Source: Glaciecola sp. 33A (GTDB lineage Bacteria; Pseudomonadota; Gammaproteobacteria; Enterobacterales; Alteromonadaceae). Taken from it: a stretch of 64,000 bases of DNA. The position numbers were made by a program, and so were the translations under genes. The DNA lies in the NCBI RefSeq assembly GCF_002836745.1, contig NZ_PJAR01000039.1, positions 1-64,000 on the forward strand. The letters are read 5' to 3'. Position 1 is the first letter of the stretch; the number at the start of each line of letters is the position of its first letter. Below are positions 1 to 9,089 of the stretch, piece by piece. The notes under the pieces were generated by a model, which saw only the letters and a list, made by a program, of their open reading frames with translations, had not been told where the DNA came from and made no database searches.

Positions 1-757
1 AAGAGCGATCAAGAGACGGTCGCAAACTTTTGCGGCTAACACTGGTTTACTGTGATAGCGGACTGTTAGCTTTCTTTGCACTGATGTCTGCTGTGAGCGT
101 AATCGCCGGACATACGTCTAGGCGGTACAATATAGCAAGGTCACACCGCGTTAGCGGACTATCAATCGACGCCTTTTCAAGAGCTGTGCCCCCCTTGATT
201 TTGAGTATGTATGCTTTGAGCGACGCACTGTCAGGTTCCTTTACATAATTTAACTCTGGAATATTCCCTTGAAATTGATGATTCATCGCCTATTTAATGC
301 TGTAACCTGCGTAGAAGTCACATTTTTTGATATAAGGTGTGATAACTAATTCTATTACTTAGTGATTATTGTGTTAGTTTTCTTTACACAATTGATTTTT
401 TTAATTAACCATTTTTATGTAAGGTACTGTTTTTAATCAATTAAATTTTACGGCATGAATTTTGCTATTCTGTTGGGTAGGCAATAGCCTCTTCCGATCC
501 GTTATTCTTAAGCACCCTCTGTGCTGTGTCTTTCTTAATCTGAAGTCCTTACCTCAGGAATAAATAAAATAGTTCTAAGTAGGCTAAACAATTTACATCT
601 ACACATTATAAATATTGCCAAATGACTTTAAGTAGTGAATTGTAATACGTGTCTACGTAACTATTTTAGAATGTTTTAGGACGAATATTCTTCCTCATAA
701 ATGTCTCAGGCGCGGGACACTTGTGGGAGCTCACATATAACTTTTAGGAATATATTT
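1..757. other. Left-end stretch without a convincing gene
   Basis: Only short open frames occur here. A minus-strand frame at 47-286 (79 codons) has no clear ribosome binding site and resembles nothing I know; its plus-strand mirror is equally weak. The 9-mer TAGCGGACT occurs twice, near 57 and 152. Bases 300-757 are AT-rich and presumably carry the promoter of the PEP-CTERM gene that follows, but I could not pick a convincing -35/-10 or -24/-12 pair. Confidence 0.5.
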
Positions 758-1309
758 ATGTTAAAGAAGTTACTACCCCTTATGTTTTTATTTGCAGGGT
801 TCCAGGTTAATGCATCGCCAATAATAAATTCATCAGATGTTTACGATGACGGTAGTTTGGAATGGTTACATTTCAGTTTCACCGACGGTATGAGTTCGTC
901 CACCGCGCTTTCTACATGGTCATCGTATGGTTTTCGTTTGGCAACTTCGGATCAAGCATATACGTTAATGGTAGGTTGGTTTGGCGAAGTGTTTTCAGAC
1001 CCTTGTAATTGTTCATTTAGCAGAGACTTATTAAAGATTAGGATTGACGAATTTGCTAGTGAGTTTAAGTTCACGGTACCCGACTCTAGGAGTTACGTTG
1101 CAGTTGCCGGTACGGGTTTGTTTGGAGTAAATGTTGAAGGCAAGCATATATTGTTTGGTTATCAACCCGGCAATTACGGTGGCGGAGGTGGCAACGATTT
1201 ACACGGTTATGCGATGGTGCGAGATATTGTTGTCCCAGAACCTTCAGTCATCGCCCTATTTGCGTTAGGACTCGCGGGTATCGGATTTGCGCGTAGACGT
1301 CGATCTTAA
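758..1309 (+). CDS. PEP-CTERM sorting domain protein
   Basis: Secreted protein of 183 residues whose C-terminus carries the PEP-CTERM sorting signal: a VPEPS box, a hydrophobic helix (about residues 160-177) and a basic RRRRS end. In this family an exosortase recognises the tail and the protein is usually linked to an extracellular matrix. The N-terminus (MLKKLLPLMFLFAGFQVNA) is a classic signal peptide. I chose the ATG at 758 rather than the longer frame from 701, because AGGA lies 8 bases before it and the signal peptide starts there. The middle is Gly- and aromatic-rich with no domain I recognise. No exosortase gene is in the window. Confidence 0.85.
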   Translation: MLKKLLPLMFLFAGFQVNASPIINSSDVYDDGSLEWLHFSFTDGMSSSTALSTWSSYGFRLATSDQAYTLMVGWFGEVFSDPCNCSFSRDLLKIRIDEFASEFKFTVPDSRSYVAVAGTGLFGVNVEGKHILFGYQPGNYGGGGGNDLHGYAMVRDIVVPEPSVIALFALGLAGIGFARRRRS

Positions 1310-1310
1310 A

Positions 1311-2282
1311 CCCTTGCAATCCTGCGGCAGCCCATTGCTGCCAACGTTTCACATACCAACCTAAGACCAAAGCCATCTCATCTTAGGTGGCTTTTTTCTT
1401 TCTTAGTTGCTCATAAAGCTGCCTGTAGTGTAAAACGTGTTTTTCTACCGTCTTTGCTGCGACGGTTAATTGTTTGCCATCAAAATGATAACCGAGAAAA
1501 TCCCAGCCCCGACTGATTTTACCAATAAAGGTCTTATCCGGCGCTTGCTCCACTTTTAATTGATGAAAGTGTTGATTGACTGTCCTCACCGCTTTGCGAA
1601 GGTGCCAGCGAGTTTTGGCTAATTCAATCACATCATCCATGTACCTGCGATAAAAATAGCGTGGGTCACCTTCCATCTGTTTATCTAAGGATGTTAAGTA
1701 GTAAGCTGCGATTACCGGTGATAAGGGGCAACCTCGCGATATACCACAAGTAATGGACTTAAACGTACCGCCCCTTTCAACGCTGCGTTTTACAAATTGC
1801 ACTAACAAGTGCCAAATAAACGGGTCGGTAATGTCTTCATCCAGTTGCTTGAGCAATATCGTATGGTCTATCGACTCATAATAGCGCTTCACATCGGTTT
1901 TCATCACGTAGCGATAATCAGGCAGGGCCGCATACAAGGCACTCACGGTGGTTTTTAAACCTCCATGCCCTTTGATATGAGTGCAATGTGGCGATAATGC
2001 CAATGCATCTGGTAAGGCCATTGCTAACATCTTTAATACCAATGCATCTTGTGATGACTACAAATGAAGGGTTTCACCATCGGCTTTGGAGACCACGCTC
2101 AGTGGCAGGAAGGTGTAATCTTGTTTGTTGAGTGTTTGCAGCAGCTCACCACGAACCGTATGCCAGTGAAAACGCAGATGCCAAATGTCGGCATTGGCGG
2201 GAAAGTTACGTCGCTGCTTACACAGCCATAAATAAGCGGTATCGAGAGTGACTTCGGTGAAAACATGTTTGGCATCTAGCAT
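1311..2282 (-). pseudogene. Reverse transcriptase (group II maturase-like), broken by two in-frame stops
   Basis: Read on the minus strand from the ATG at 2282, one frame encodes about 324 codons of a reverse transcriptase. Visible are the N-terminal region, the KTDVKRYYESID block (motif A), GISRGCPLSP (motif B) and the catalytic YMDD box, then FLGYHF. The frame is cut by TAG at 2058-2060 and TAA at 1383-1385. Protein similarity continues across both: SSQDALVLK follows the first stop, and a maturase-type tail (GWYVKRWQQW) follows the second. From memory, relatives have Trp at the first site, so TGG to TAG is the simplest change. The GCPLSP box argues against the diversity-generating type, which has an SQ box. 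No intron domain V was seen downstream. Confidence 0.85.
1369..1397 (+). terminator. Probable intrinsic terminator of the PEP-CTERM gene
   Basis: A 10-bp stem (1369-1378 with 1385-1394, one G-U pair), a 6-base loop and a run of T follow the PEP-CTERM gene by 60 bases. The hairpin lies inside the reverse transcriptase relic on the other strand and includes its second stop codon. Confidence 0.55.
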
Positions 2283-3092
2283 GGCTTAAGCATAGCTGAA
2301 TGGCTGGTAAGTGAACAAACTTAGGTTGTTTTTAGAAAAGCTGAATGACTGGTGTTGGCGGATTCTTCCCGTACAAATTTGAACGGCGAACGGCAGGTTT
2401 TGCCGTAGAGCCGACCGTCAGAGATACATGCTCGACGATCCGCAATAAGATTAGAGCGGGAATGATCAAAAAGAATCTGGCCGTCTCCTTAAGCAGCACT
2501 TTCTGTCAATTGTTTAATCGTGCTTTATAGTTGTTAAGAATGATTTAGCTAACCAAACAAATCATAAAACCAAAACCACTTGAAAGCGGTTTCATAATGT
2601 TAGTGTGAGTTTGAAACTTTAATTAACTTGCATAGTTACTAAAGCACTGACAATCGCGTTGCTAAGCACTCGGGTAGAAAAAATCGCTTTGTAATTTCAC
2701 TATTTTTGATAATGACAACAAGGTAGCCCAAGTGTCCCAAATGGTCGCAATCTGGTCACAATGAAATAATTTAAAGAGATATGGTCACAGCCGACAACAC
2801 TAAATAAAAACTAGCAAATGCTCCTTACGGTTTGATTTTTTTGCAACGAATAGTCTATTTCACTAGCGTTGACACGATAAAAATATCTATTTGCAGCTTC
2901 AAGTATATTCGATGATATCGCCAGTATGTATGTTACCGTTGTTTACTCGCTCAAACCTACTCTGTTGCATAGATTAGGCATGTGCTTATTTTTCTGAAAT
3001 TCATAACTAGCGAAGCGAACGGCTTTTATGGCTGTTATAAAAATTGTTCGAAGGTCATTAATTGGCCAGTATAAGTTTACAGGACAGTATAG
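2283..3092. other. Intergenic or decayed stretch between two gene relics
   Basis: About 800 bases with no gene I can support. A small perfect hairpin (CGGCA, 5-base loop, TGCCG) lies near 2388-2402. An imperfect inverted repeat lies near 2570-2592. The plus-strand frame at 2345-2530 has no ribosome binding site and no recognisable product. This is probably the remainder of the element that carried the reverse transcriptase plus the lost 5' end of the next relic. Confidence 0.4.
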
Positions 3093-3503
3093 ATGAAGTT
3101 GCTGAGTAACCTCGCTTTTAGTCAGGCAATGCAAGCAGCGCTTGCTAGGTTTATGCAAGATAGAGACTACAAAAGGCACCTTACTTATAAAACAGGCACC
3201 TTGTTAGTGCAAAGAGATCAGCTTGTGCAAGCACTTAACAAAGATTGGAAAAATGAACTTAAGGTTACCATACCTAATGGTGGTCTAACTGTTTACTTGG
3301 AACTTGATTCAACAATAAATACGGGTGATTTATACAATGCTGCCGCAACTCAAAAAATTATAATAGCGCCTGGAGCCTTATTTAGTCTTGCACCAAACTT
3401 CACTCATTTTATGCGTTTGAATTTTAACCATCCAACTTTAGGAAATCGAGAAAAAGCAATTGCCAAATTGAGTTCCATAGGTTCTAAACATCTAATAAGG
3501 TAG
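3093..3503 (+). pseudogene. 3' remnant of a MocR/GntR-type aminotransferase regulator
   Basis: The 136 codons match the C-terminal small domain of PLP-dependent aminotransferase-fold regulators of the MocR type. The order is a YKRHL block, a helix ending in RDQLVQAL, the PNGGLTVYLEL strand (PxGGxxxWxxL in relatives), the IAPGALF strand and an FMRLNF strand. A whole protein has about 450-480 residues with an N-terminal winged helix. Here the helix-turn-helix and the PLP-binding Lys domain are missing and no matching sequence lies upstream, so this is a 5'-truncated remnant. The ATG at 3093 is just the first Met in the remaining frame. Confidence 0.7.
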
Positions 3504-3661
3504 ATTGTCCAAATCCCTGCAGATCAGTCATATTAAGAATGGGTGTTCGTTGAAAAAACGAAAATCGATCTGTCGCTGATGTTTGCTTCCATGACCTCGG
3601 TCTTTTTCTGAGGCATGGCTTTTATATACACAACGATCTATTCAAAAAGGTTTATCAATTT

Positions 3662-4390
3662 ATGCACTATTCCATCATTATTCCTGCTTACAATGAAGAA
3701 GAACTGTTGCCTAAAACGTTGGAAGCAATTAATAAAGCAATGGCAGGTATTGCTCGTTACTCTGGTGAGGTTGTTGTTACAAACAATAATTCTACCGACC
3801 GAACAGCAGAGATTGCTTGTGAATATGGGGCTAAGGTGGTTTTTGAATCTTTTCAGCAAATTTCAAGAAGTCGCAATGTTGCCGCAAGAGCGGCTAGAGG
3901 TAAATACCTTATTTTTATAGATGCAGACACGATTATAAGTCGCGAACTGATTGAAAAGAGTTTGGACTTAATGGCTTCTGGGGATGTTTGCGCAGGTGGA
4001 GCACTTGTAGAATTTATTAACGCTGACTTGCACACTAAAAGGTTAAGCAAATGGTGGAATGTATTTACCAGAAAAATGAAAGTCGCTTGCGGAGCTTATA
4101 TTTTTTGCCATAAAAAAGACTTCATAGACGTTGGCGGCTTTAACGAAAAAATTTATGCTAGTGAAGAAATCTGGTTTGGTCGAAAACTAAAAAAGTTAGC
4201 CCGCAAACGCCATCAGAAATTTATAATAGTGTCGATACCAATACAAACATCAGCCAGAAAAATGGAATGGTTTAGTCCGTGGCAATTATTTTGGCAGGTC
4301 CTTCCAATGATATTTTGTCCATGGCTGGTGCGCAGTAAACGATTTTGCGATTTATGGTATAAGCGCCCAGAAATAAAAAATAAAAAATAA
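3662..4390 (+). CDS. Family 2 glycosyltransferase
   Basis: GT-A fold glycosyltransferase of 242 residues. The N-terminal SIIIPAYNEE strand-loop binds the nucleotide, and the metal-binding DAD triad is at residues 87-89 (IFIDADT). GGFNEKIYASEE about 60 residues later is the usual acceptor-side region with the catalytic acidic pair. The C-terminus is basic and aromatic and may lie against the membrane. An AAGG lies about 10 bases before the ATG. It stands alone between a pseudogene and a terminator, with no other sugar genes nearby, so donor and acceptor are unknown. Confidence 0.85.
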   Translation: MHYSIIIPAYNEEELLPKTLEAINKAMAGIARYSGEVVVTNNNSTDRTAEIACEYGAKVVFESFQQISRSRNVAARAARGKYLIFIDADTIISRELIEKSLDLMASGDVCAGGALVEFINADLHTKRLSKWWNVFTRKMKVACGAYIFCHKKDFIDVGGFNEKIYASEEIWFGRKLKKLARKRHQKFIIVSIPIQTSARKMEWFSPWQLFWQVLPMIFCPWLVRSKRFCDLWYKRPEIKNKK

Positions 4391-4600
4391 CACGTTAGTT
4401 CCCTATAGCTTGGTAGATATGCCATCAGCAACAGCGGTGCACAGCGGTAATGCGTCTCCAAAAAACTAGATCCGTGTATTGATGTGAAGCTACGAATTCA
4501 GCGGCATGCTCGATACGTATAGTCTGATACTTTAATACAATTGCGCCGTTTGCGCTTGCCAGTCAGTATCAGTGGTTATTTAGATGCGTTCGCACATCAA

Positions 4601-4646
4601 AAAACCTGAACCTTAAGTGCTATTGTTCAGGTTTTCTGACACTTTT
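4601..4646. terminator. Bidirectional intrinsic terminator
   Basis: An 11-bp perfect stem (AAAACCTGAAC at 4601-4611 with GTTCAGGTTTT at 4625-4635) lies between two convergent genes, with T-rich DNA to the right and A-rich DNA to the left. It can stop the glycosyltransferase transcript and the minus-strand transporter transcript. Confidence 0.75.
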
Positions 4647-4684
4647 TTACTCTGCTATATACAGATTAAAAGCCGCGTTTTAGA

Positions 4685-6118
4685 TTAAAAAAGCTCAGTC
4701 AGCAAGGACACGCCAAAGTATTTTACTGCCACCGTATTAACAAAAATAACTAATAAGATGACCGGAATGAAAGTGCCTACCGAGAGGTTTACATAGCGCT
4801 CAAATAAGCTCTTTTTGAACTTCGGTGCACCTTTGTCGAGCTCTGCATTAAAGTTATGCTTTTTCCAACGGTACATAACAAAAATACAGATCAAGAACCC
4901 ATTTAAGGGCAATATTGTGTCGTAGAACACGTCGTAAACTACCGTGAAAAACGAGTTATCGTTACCTGCATAGGTAATGAAGTTGGTAAAAAACTCAGAA
5001 TGGCCAAACGACAGAGCACACATTACTGAAAATATGATCAACAACGAACCACAAATAAGGAGCGATGGTTTTCTTGCAAAACCCTGCTCACTCATTAGCG
5101 ATGCAACGGGAACTTCAAAAATAGAGACCAATGAGGTAATTGCGGCAAAAAATACTAACAAAAAGAAAACACTAGCAACCGTGCTCGCTCCTATATAACC
5201 GATACTGGTTTGTAATTCTAAAAATATTTGCGGTAGATATGAGAAGATCATGCTTACCGACGACTCACTTAGATCTTCCGGATTAATATCTGGATTAAAC
5301 GAGAAGATTGCGGGCAGTATCATTAAGCCGGCGGTAAAAGCGACGGCAGTGTCGGTCAATGCAACCAACTTCGCAGACGTCGGCACATCAGCTTTGCTGT
5401 CGATATAACTACCATAGGTAATCATAATCCCCATTCCTAAAGACAGCGAGAAAAAAGCTTGAGATAGCGCACCATTAACAACTGAAGCATCAATTTTAGA
5501 GAAATCAGGTATCAAGTAAAATTCAACACCTGCCATTGCGTTGTCGCGCGTTAGAACGAAAATAACCAGTACTATCAACATAAAAAAGAGTGCAGGCATG
5601 AGGATTTTAGCCGCTTTTTCGATACCTTGTTTAACCCCTCCTTGTAAGATGAGATAAACTACCAACAGCACGCCAATCATGTAAATAAAGATACTATTGC
5701 CGCTAATAAATGCGCCAAAGGTGTCCGCATTAGCTAACTCGTCTAGGTTTCCGATCATTGATTGCAGCAAGTAACCGAAGATCCATACGGTAATCACCAG
5801 GTAAAAAACCGCAATCATGAAAGGCGTAATTACCGACAACCAGCCGGCTATGCGCCATCCACCTGAGCGGTTAGACAGTAAAGAATAAGCCCCTAGTGGA
5901 TCTTTTTGACTATTTCTACCAACCGACATTTCGGCAAGCATAACAGGGAGACAGATGAAAACCACAAAAATGGCATACATTAACAGAAAAGCACCACCAC
6001 CGTTTTTAGCAGCACCAACAGGAAAACCAACAAGGTTACCAATACCAACCGCAGAGCCTGCCGCAGCAAGAATAAAACCGAGTTTTGAGCCAAATTGCTC
6101 TCTTGAACCACTCATCAT
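4685..6118 (-). CDS. Sodium-dependent transporter, NSS (SNF) family
   Basis: Inner-membrane Na+-coupled symporter of 477 residues, related to bacterial amino-acid transporters such as LeuT and MhsT. The first helix carries the family signature (AAAGSAVGIGNLVGFP) whose unwound centre binds Na+ and substrate, followed by GGGAFLLMY. About 11 hydrophobic segments can be counted, the usual bacterial number. Two adjacent ATGs (6118 and 6115) share the AGAAGGA upstream, and either may be used. The substrate cannot be told from sequence, but amino acids are most likely. It is a single-gene unit. Confidence 0.9.
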   Translation of the reverse strand: MMSGSREQFGSKLGFILAAAGSAVGIGNLVGFPVGAAKNGGGAFLLMYAIFVVFICLPVMLAEMSVGRNSQKDPLGAYSLLSNRSGGWRIAGWLSVITPFMIAVFYLVITVWIFGYLLQSMIGNLDELANADTFGAFISGNSIFIYMIGVLLVVYLILQGGVKQGIEKAAKILMPALFFMLIVLVIFVLTRDNAMAGVEFYLIPDFSKIDASVVNGALSQAFFSLSLGMGIMITYGSYIDSKADVPTSAKLVALTDTAVAFTAGLMILPAIFSFNPDINPEDLSESSVSMIFSYLPQIFLELQTSIGYIGASTVASVFFLLVFFAAITSLVSIFEVPVASLMSEQGFARKPSLLICGSLLIIFSVMCALSFGHSEFFTNFITYAGNDNSFFTVVYDVFYDTILPLNGFLICIFVMYRWKKHNFNAELDKGAPKFKKSLFERYVNLSVGTFIPVILLVIFVNTVAVKYFGVSLLTELF

Positions 6119-6207
6119 TAATCCTTCTTTTTATTTTTGTTTTTATGATGTTTAGCGGCAGATATTAACAGTGTATTTACAAAAAGTCTTGAGCTTAACG
6201 CAATAAA

Positions 6208-6231
6208 AATAGCCGGTCAAAACCGGCTATT
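6208..6231 (-). terminator. Intrinsic terminator of the SDR gene
   Basis: A perfect 10-bp stem (AATAGCCGGT with ACCGGCTATT, 4-base loop). On the minus strand it is followed by a T tract, 29 bases after the SDR stop codon. Confidence 0.8.
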
Positions 6232-6259
6232 GTAAATACATCACGTTCCGTGCAATCAA

Positions 6260-7045
6260 TTACCAGGGGATAGTTTCACCCTTCCAATCTAAATAAAATG
6301 GGCTTTCTTCTGAATGTAGATTTTTGCATATGCTCAAAAGTTGACTAACGGTGAACTCGGGTGTAAATAATTTACCAGGTTTTACATTTGCTTGGAACGG
6401 TTTGGACAAACCAGTATCCACAGTTCCCGGGTGATAGCAAAGCAAACTCGTGTTGGGAGCTCGACGTTTATATTCAACAGCAGCCGTTTTCACTAGCATA
6501 TTCAGCGCGGCCTTAGATGCTCTATATCCATACCAACCACCTAACGCGTTTTCACTAATACTGCCAACCCGTGCACTAAAGAAGACAATTTTTGCTCCTT
6601 GTTTATTAACAACATTGGCTAAGTTTTGTAGCCAAATTGCAGGCAAAATACTGTTAACCCGAAAGTATTCGATGAGTTGTCTTTCATGGATATCTTCCAA
6701 GCGTTTTTCTGGTTTTAATGTCACAACATCGTCAGTACCTGCTGAGATTGACTGTTGATGCAATATCCCGGTGGTGCAGATAACTAAGCTGAGTTTGATC
6801 CCCTGCTCTTTTAACTCACTGACGAAGCTTTTTACAGCAACTTCATTTGCTGTATCCATGACTTTGTGGATAACCTGCGCTGCAGTTGTTGTAGTATTGA
6901 GGGTGTAAGATGCTTCGCTGCGAGACAGCGTAAAAATCACGTCAAATTGTTGCTGGGCACTTAACTGATTAACCACTTCTCTGCCAATCCCGCCATTTGC
7001 GCCGATAATAAGTGCATATTTTTTTTCGCTTCCTGTTTGTTGCAT
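6260..7045 (-). CDS. Short-chain dehydrogenase/reductase
   Basis: A 261-residue classical SDR with a Rossmann fold. The dinucleotide-binding glycine motif GANGGIG is at residues 15-21, a Ser-containing strand follows (FFSARVGS), and the catalytic YRASK (Tyr-x3-Lys) precedes the usual ALNMLVK helix. It resembles the C-factor/YciK-like group, cytosolic NAD(P)H-dependent carbonyl reductases with poorly known substrates. AAGGAT lies 6 bases before the ATG. The DCC-family gene ends 58 bases upstream on the same strand, so the two are probably cotranscribed. Confidence 0.85.
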   Translation of the reverse strand: MQQTGSEKKYALIIGANGGIGREVVNQLSAQQQFDVIFTLSRSEASYTLNTTTTAAQVIHKVMDTANEVAVKSFVSELKEQGIKLSLVICTTGILHQQSISAGTDDVVTLKPEKRLEDIHERQLIEYFRVNSILPAIWLQNLANVVNKQGAKIVFFSARVGSISENALGGWYGYRASKAALNMLVKTAAVEYKRRAPNTSLLCYHPGTVDTGLSKPFQANVKPGKLFTPEFTVSQLLSICKNLHSEESPFYLDWKGETIPW

Positions 7046-7103
7046 GCTAATCCTTCAATTCTGTTCGATAATGTTATTCGTTGACACGTTTACCACTGCG
7101 CTA

Positions 7104-7493
7104 TTATTTTAAATTGCAGCGATTACTCTCGCATCTTTTTTTTCCTGTCAACCAATATGAAATTTTGTATCTATGTTTAGCAAACACCAAGTAAAGTTTA
7201 TCCGCGAACCACCTGATCACCGGCCAGCGAAGCGGCGCATATAACCAACTAACACCCACCAAACTCCATGCTTTGTGCGTAACATCAAGTCCAGTGATCA
7301 TGGTGCCGTCATCTAATTGACCGTGGATACGCGCGTTCAGTTCCTGCAAACATAATTTGGGATAACGCTGTGGAAAATCCGGTAAGGAAATATCCTCAAA
7401 GATAATATTCTTGTCTTTGTCACGCTTTATCAGATGAGTCATTTCTTTTTCGCACAATGGACATAATCCATCATAAAAGAGCGTAAATGCCAT
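7104..7493 (-). CDS. DCC-family thiol-disulfide oxidoreductase-like protein (DUF393)
   Basis: A 129-residue protein that opens with the family hallmark YDGLCPLC; the DxxCxxC core has cysteines at 11 and 14. The family is thioredoxin-like and its partners are unknown. A GAGG lies 5 bases before the ATG. It ends just before the SDR gene on the same strand. A C-terminal Cys pair in a basic tail (KKRCESNRC) may be a second redox or metal site, which is inference. Confidence 0.8.
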   Translation of the reverse strand: MAFTLFYDGLCPLCEKEMTHLIKRDKDKNIIFEDISLPDFPQRYPKLCLQELNARIHGQLDDGTMITGLDVTHKAWSLVGVSWLYAPLRWPVIRWFADKLYLVFAKHRYKISYWLTGKKRCESNRCNLK

Positions 7494-7730
7494 GCTAGCC
7501 TCGTTTGTTTAACTCTATAATCCTTGTACGTAAATTAGTTAGGAATAGATGACTTGAGATTTGGTCTGGCTAGATAATCGCACTTAATTTACCCACGACA
7601 TGAAATACGCACGCAATAGCATAAATAATCAATTCACAAACCATCACATTGGGTGGAGGATCTTTTTGATGCGTAGAATTAGCGCTTAATACCGTTGAAG
7701 GTGTAACAACTGTTTTGTAAACTTGCTGTC

Positions 7731-8888
7731 CTAGTCAAACCAACTATCATCAATTTTTATTTTAAACAGCAATGGCGCCATTTTCTGATATCGATATTTA
7801 TCCATTGGGCACACAACGTTTTTACGATAATTCATTTTCCACGGGTCATTGACCATCCATACATAATCATTCACAACAGTCACGCCCTCAATTGAAGCAT
7901 TATTCATTAAATGAGTAGCTTCACATACCTTTTCATTTGTATTTTGAGTCATATTCGAAGGTGCAGAAAATGCGAGCTTTATACGTTTAGTTGGCTTCTG
8001 TTTAGCTAAGTCTATAATCCACAGTTCATTATCGTTGCGCGCTACTGCTAACAAATAACCGTGGCTACTGGATGTCGGATAGAACACATCCATCCCGTTG
8101 ATAGGATGGTTACCTTGCTCAAAACTAGGTAACAATAGTTGGCTGTCACGCACTTGAGCGAAACCTGACTCTTGCCAAAAACTATCATCTACACTTATTT
8201 CAAAGACTCTTGGTTGTTTATTGGCGTCTCTTTCTAATCCCAATAATAATCGTTTATCCTTGGTAAATGTTAACCCTTCTATGCCATCATTTGGGAAATC
8301 ACCGACTTCGGCTGCTGCCGGAAATTGAACTGGACGCACATGCGTTACTTCTAATTTTTTATCCATAAGTTGCAAGCGCACCAGTAGCGTCGGAAAGGCC
8401 GTAGAGCCAGTTTTTGCATATTGTTGCTGACATGTTTCGCTAAGCTGCTCTGAACGGCTCGCATCCTCAGTCACAAATATCCAAGCCCCGTCTTCACCTG
8501 CAATCGGTGCAAGCCCTTCGTAATCAGGTTTGTTAACCAGATAGTCAAAAAAACAACTGCGCTTAACCCGTTCACTAAATACGCTTGGTCCAAATTTGTT
8601 AACTACTCGGCTATCTTTCATCGAAATTTGGTGCAGTCTTAATACTTGGCTTATATCTGCACTTGCATCGGATAATGAGTACAAATATCCGTTGTCGTAT
8701 TTCAATCCTGAGGTTTGCGGGTTTAACATCACGTCACCATCAAGATCAAGAATCCAGCTACCTAATAAGGGCGTAATAGTCATAGCAGGAGGATTCACCG
8801 CAGAGGTAGCTTCGATTTTTTCTGGCACGCAAGCAACACAGAAAGTTATAATTATCGAGACAACAACTATCGTCATTCGCTTTTTCAT
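7731..8888 (-). CDS. Phytase-like (esterase-like activity) beta-propeller lipoprotein
   Basis: A 385-residue exported protein. The N-terminus is basic then hydrophobic and ends at a Cys pair (CVAC at about residues 17-20), a weak lipobox, so lipid anchoring is likely but not certain. The body has repeated propeller-like strands. The motifs EGLAPI and GIEGLTFTKDKRLLLGLE are typical of the esterase-like-activity-of-phytase family. Substrates in that family are largely unproven. AAGGA lies 6-7 bases before the ATG. It is divergent from the PhoD-like gene, with about 200 bases between, so a shared phosphate-related role is possible but not shown. Confidence 0.65.
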   Translation of the reverse strand: MKKRMTIVVVSIIITFCVACVPEKIEATSAVNPPAMTITPLLGSWILDLDGDVMLNPQTSGLKYDNGYLYSLSDASADISQVLRLHQISMKDSRVVNKFGPSVFSERVKRSCFFDYLVNKPDYEGLAPIAGEDGAWIFVTEDASRSEQLSETCQQQYAKTGSTAFPTLLVRLQLMDKKLEVTHVRPVQFPAAAEVGDFPNDGIEGLTFTKDKRLLLGLERDANKQPRVFEISVDDSFWQESGFAQVRDSQLLLPSFEQGNHPINGMDVFYPTSSSHGYLLAVARNDNELWIIDLAKQKPTKRIKLAFSAPSNMTQNTNEKVCEATHLMNNASIEGVTVVNDYVWMVNDPWKMNYRKNVVCPMDKYRYQKMAPLLFKIKIDDSWFD

Positions 8889-9089
8889 TGACTGTCCTTT
8901 TAATTATATTTTTGTTGATGAATACACAGCGCGCACAAAGTATACATGCTGCATGCAAACTTATTTACCATAATTTACGTAATGTGTAGTGTTAATCTGG
9001 TTTGTATAGACTACCTTTATTAAAAATGATCAATACTATTATATTCTCAAAGGTCACGGTACTGGCCGACGCAAGGGAACACGAGAAAC

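Noticed and set aside
47-286. 79-codon minus-strand frame at the left end
   Set aside because: No clear ribosome site, no similarity I recognise, and an equally long frame on the other strand.
473-500. Possible -24/-12 element upstream of the first PEP-CTERM gene
   Set aside because: The spacing of GG and GC fits, but both elements match the consensus poorly (TGGGTA and TAGCC).
1311-2282. Intact group II intron
   Set aside because: No domain V-like hairpin lies downstream of the reverse transcriptase, and the gene is followed at once by the PEP-CTERM gene.
1311-2420. Diversity-generating retroelement
   Set aside because: The reverse transcriptase has the GCPLSP box rather than the SQ box of that class, and I found no template/variable repeat pair or Avd gene nearby.
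2345-2530. 61-codon plus-strand frame after the reverse transcriptase relic
   Set aside because: No ribosome site and a random-looking product; the stretch is more likely decayed element DNA.
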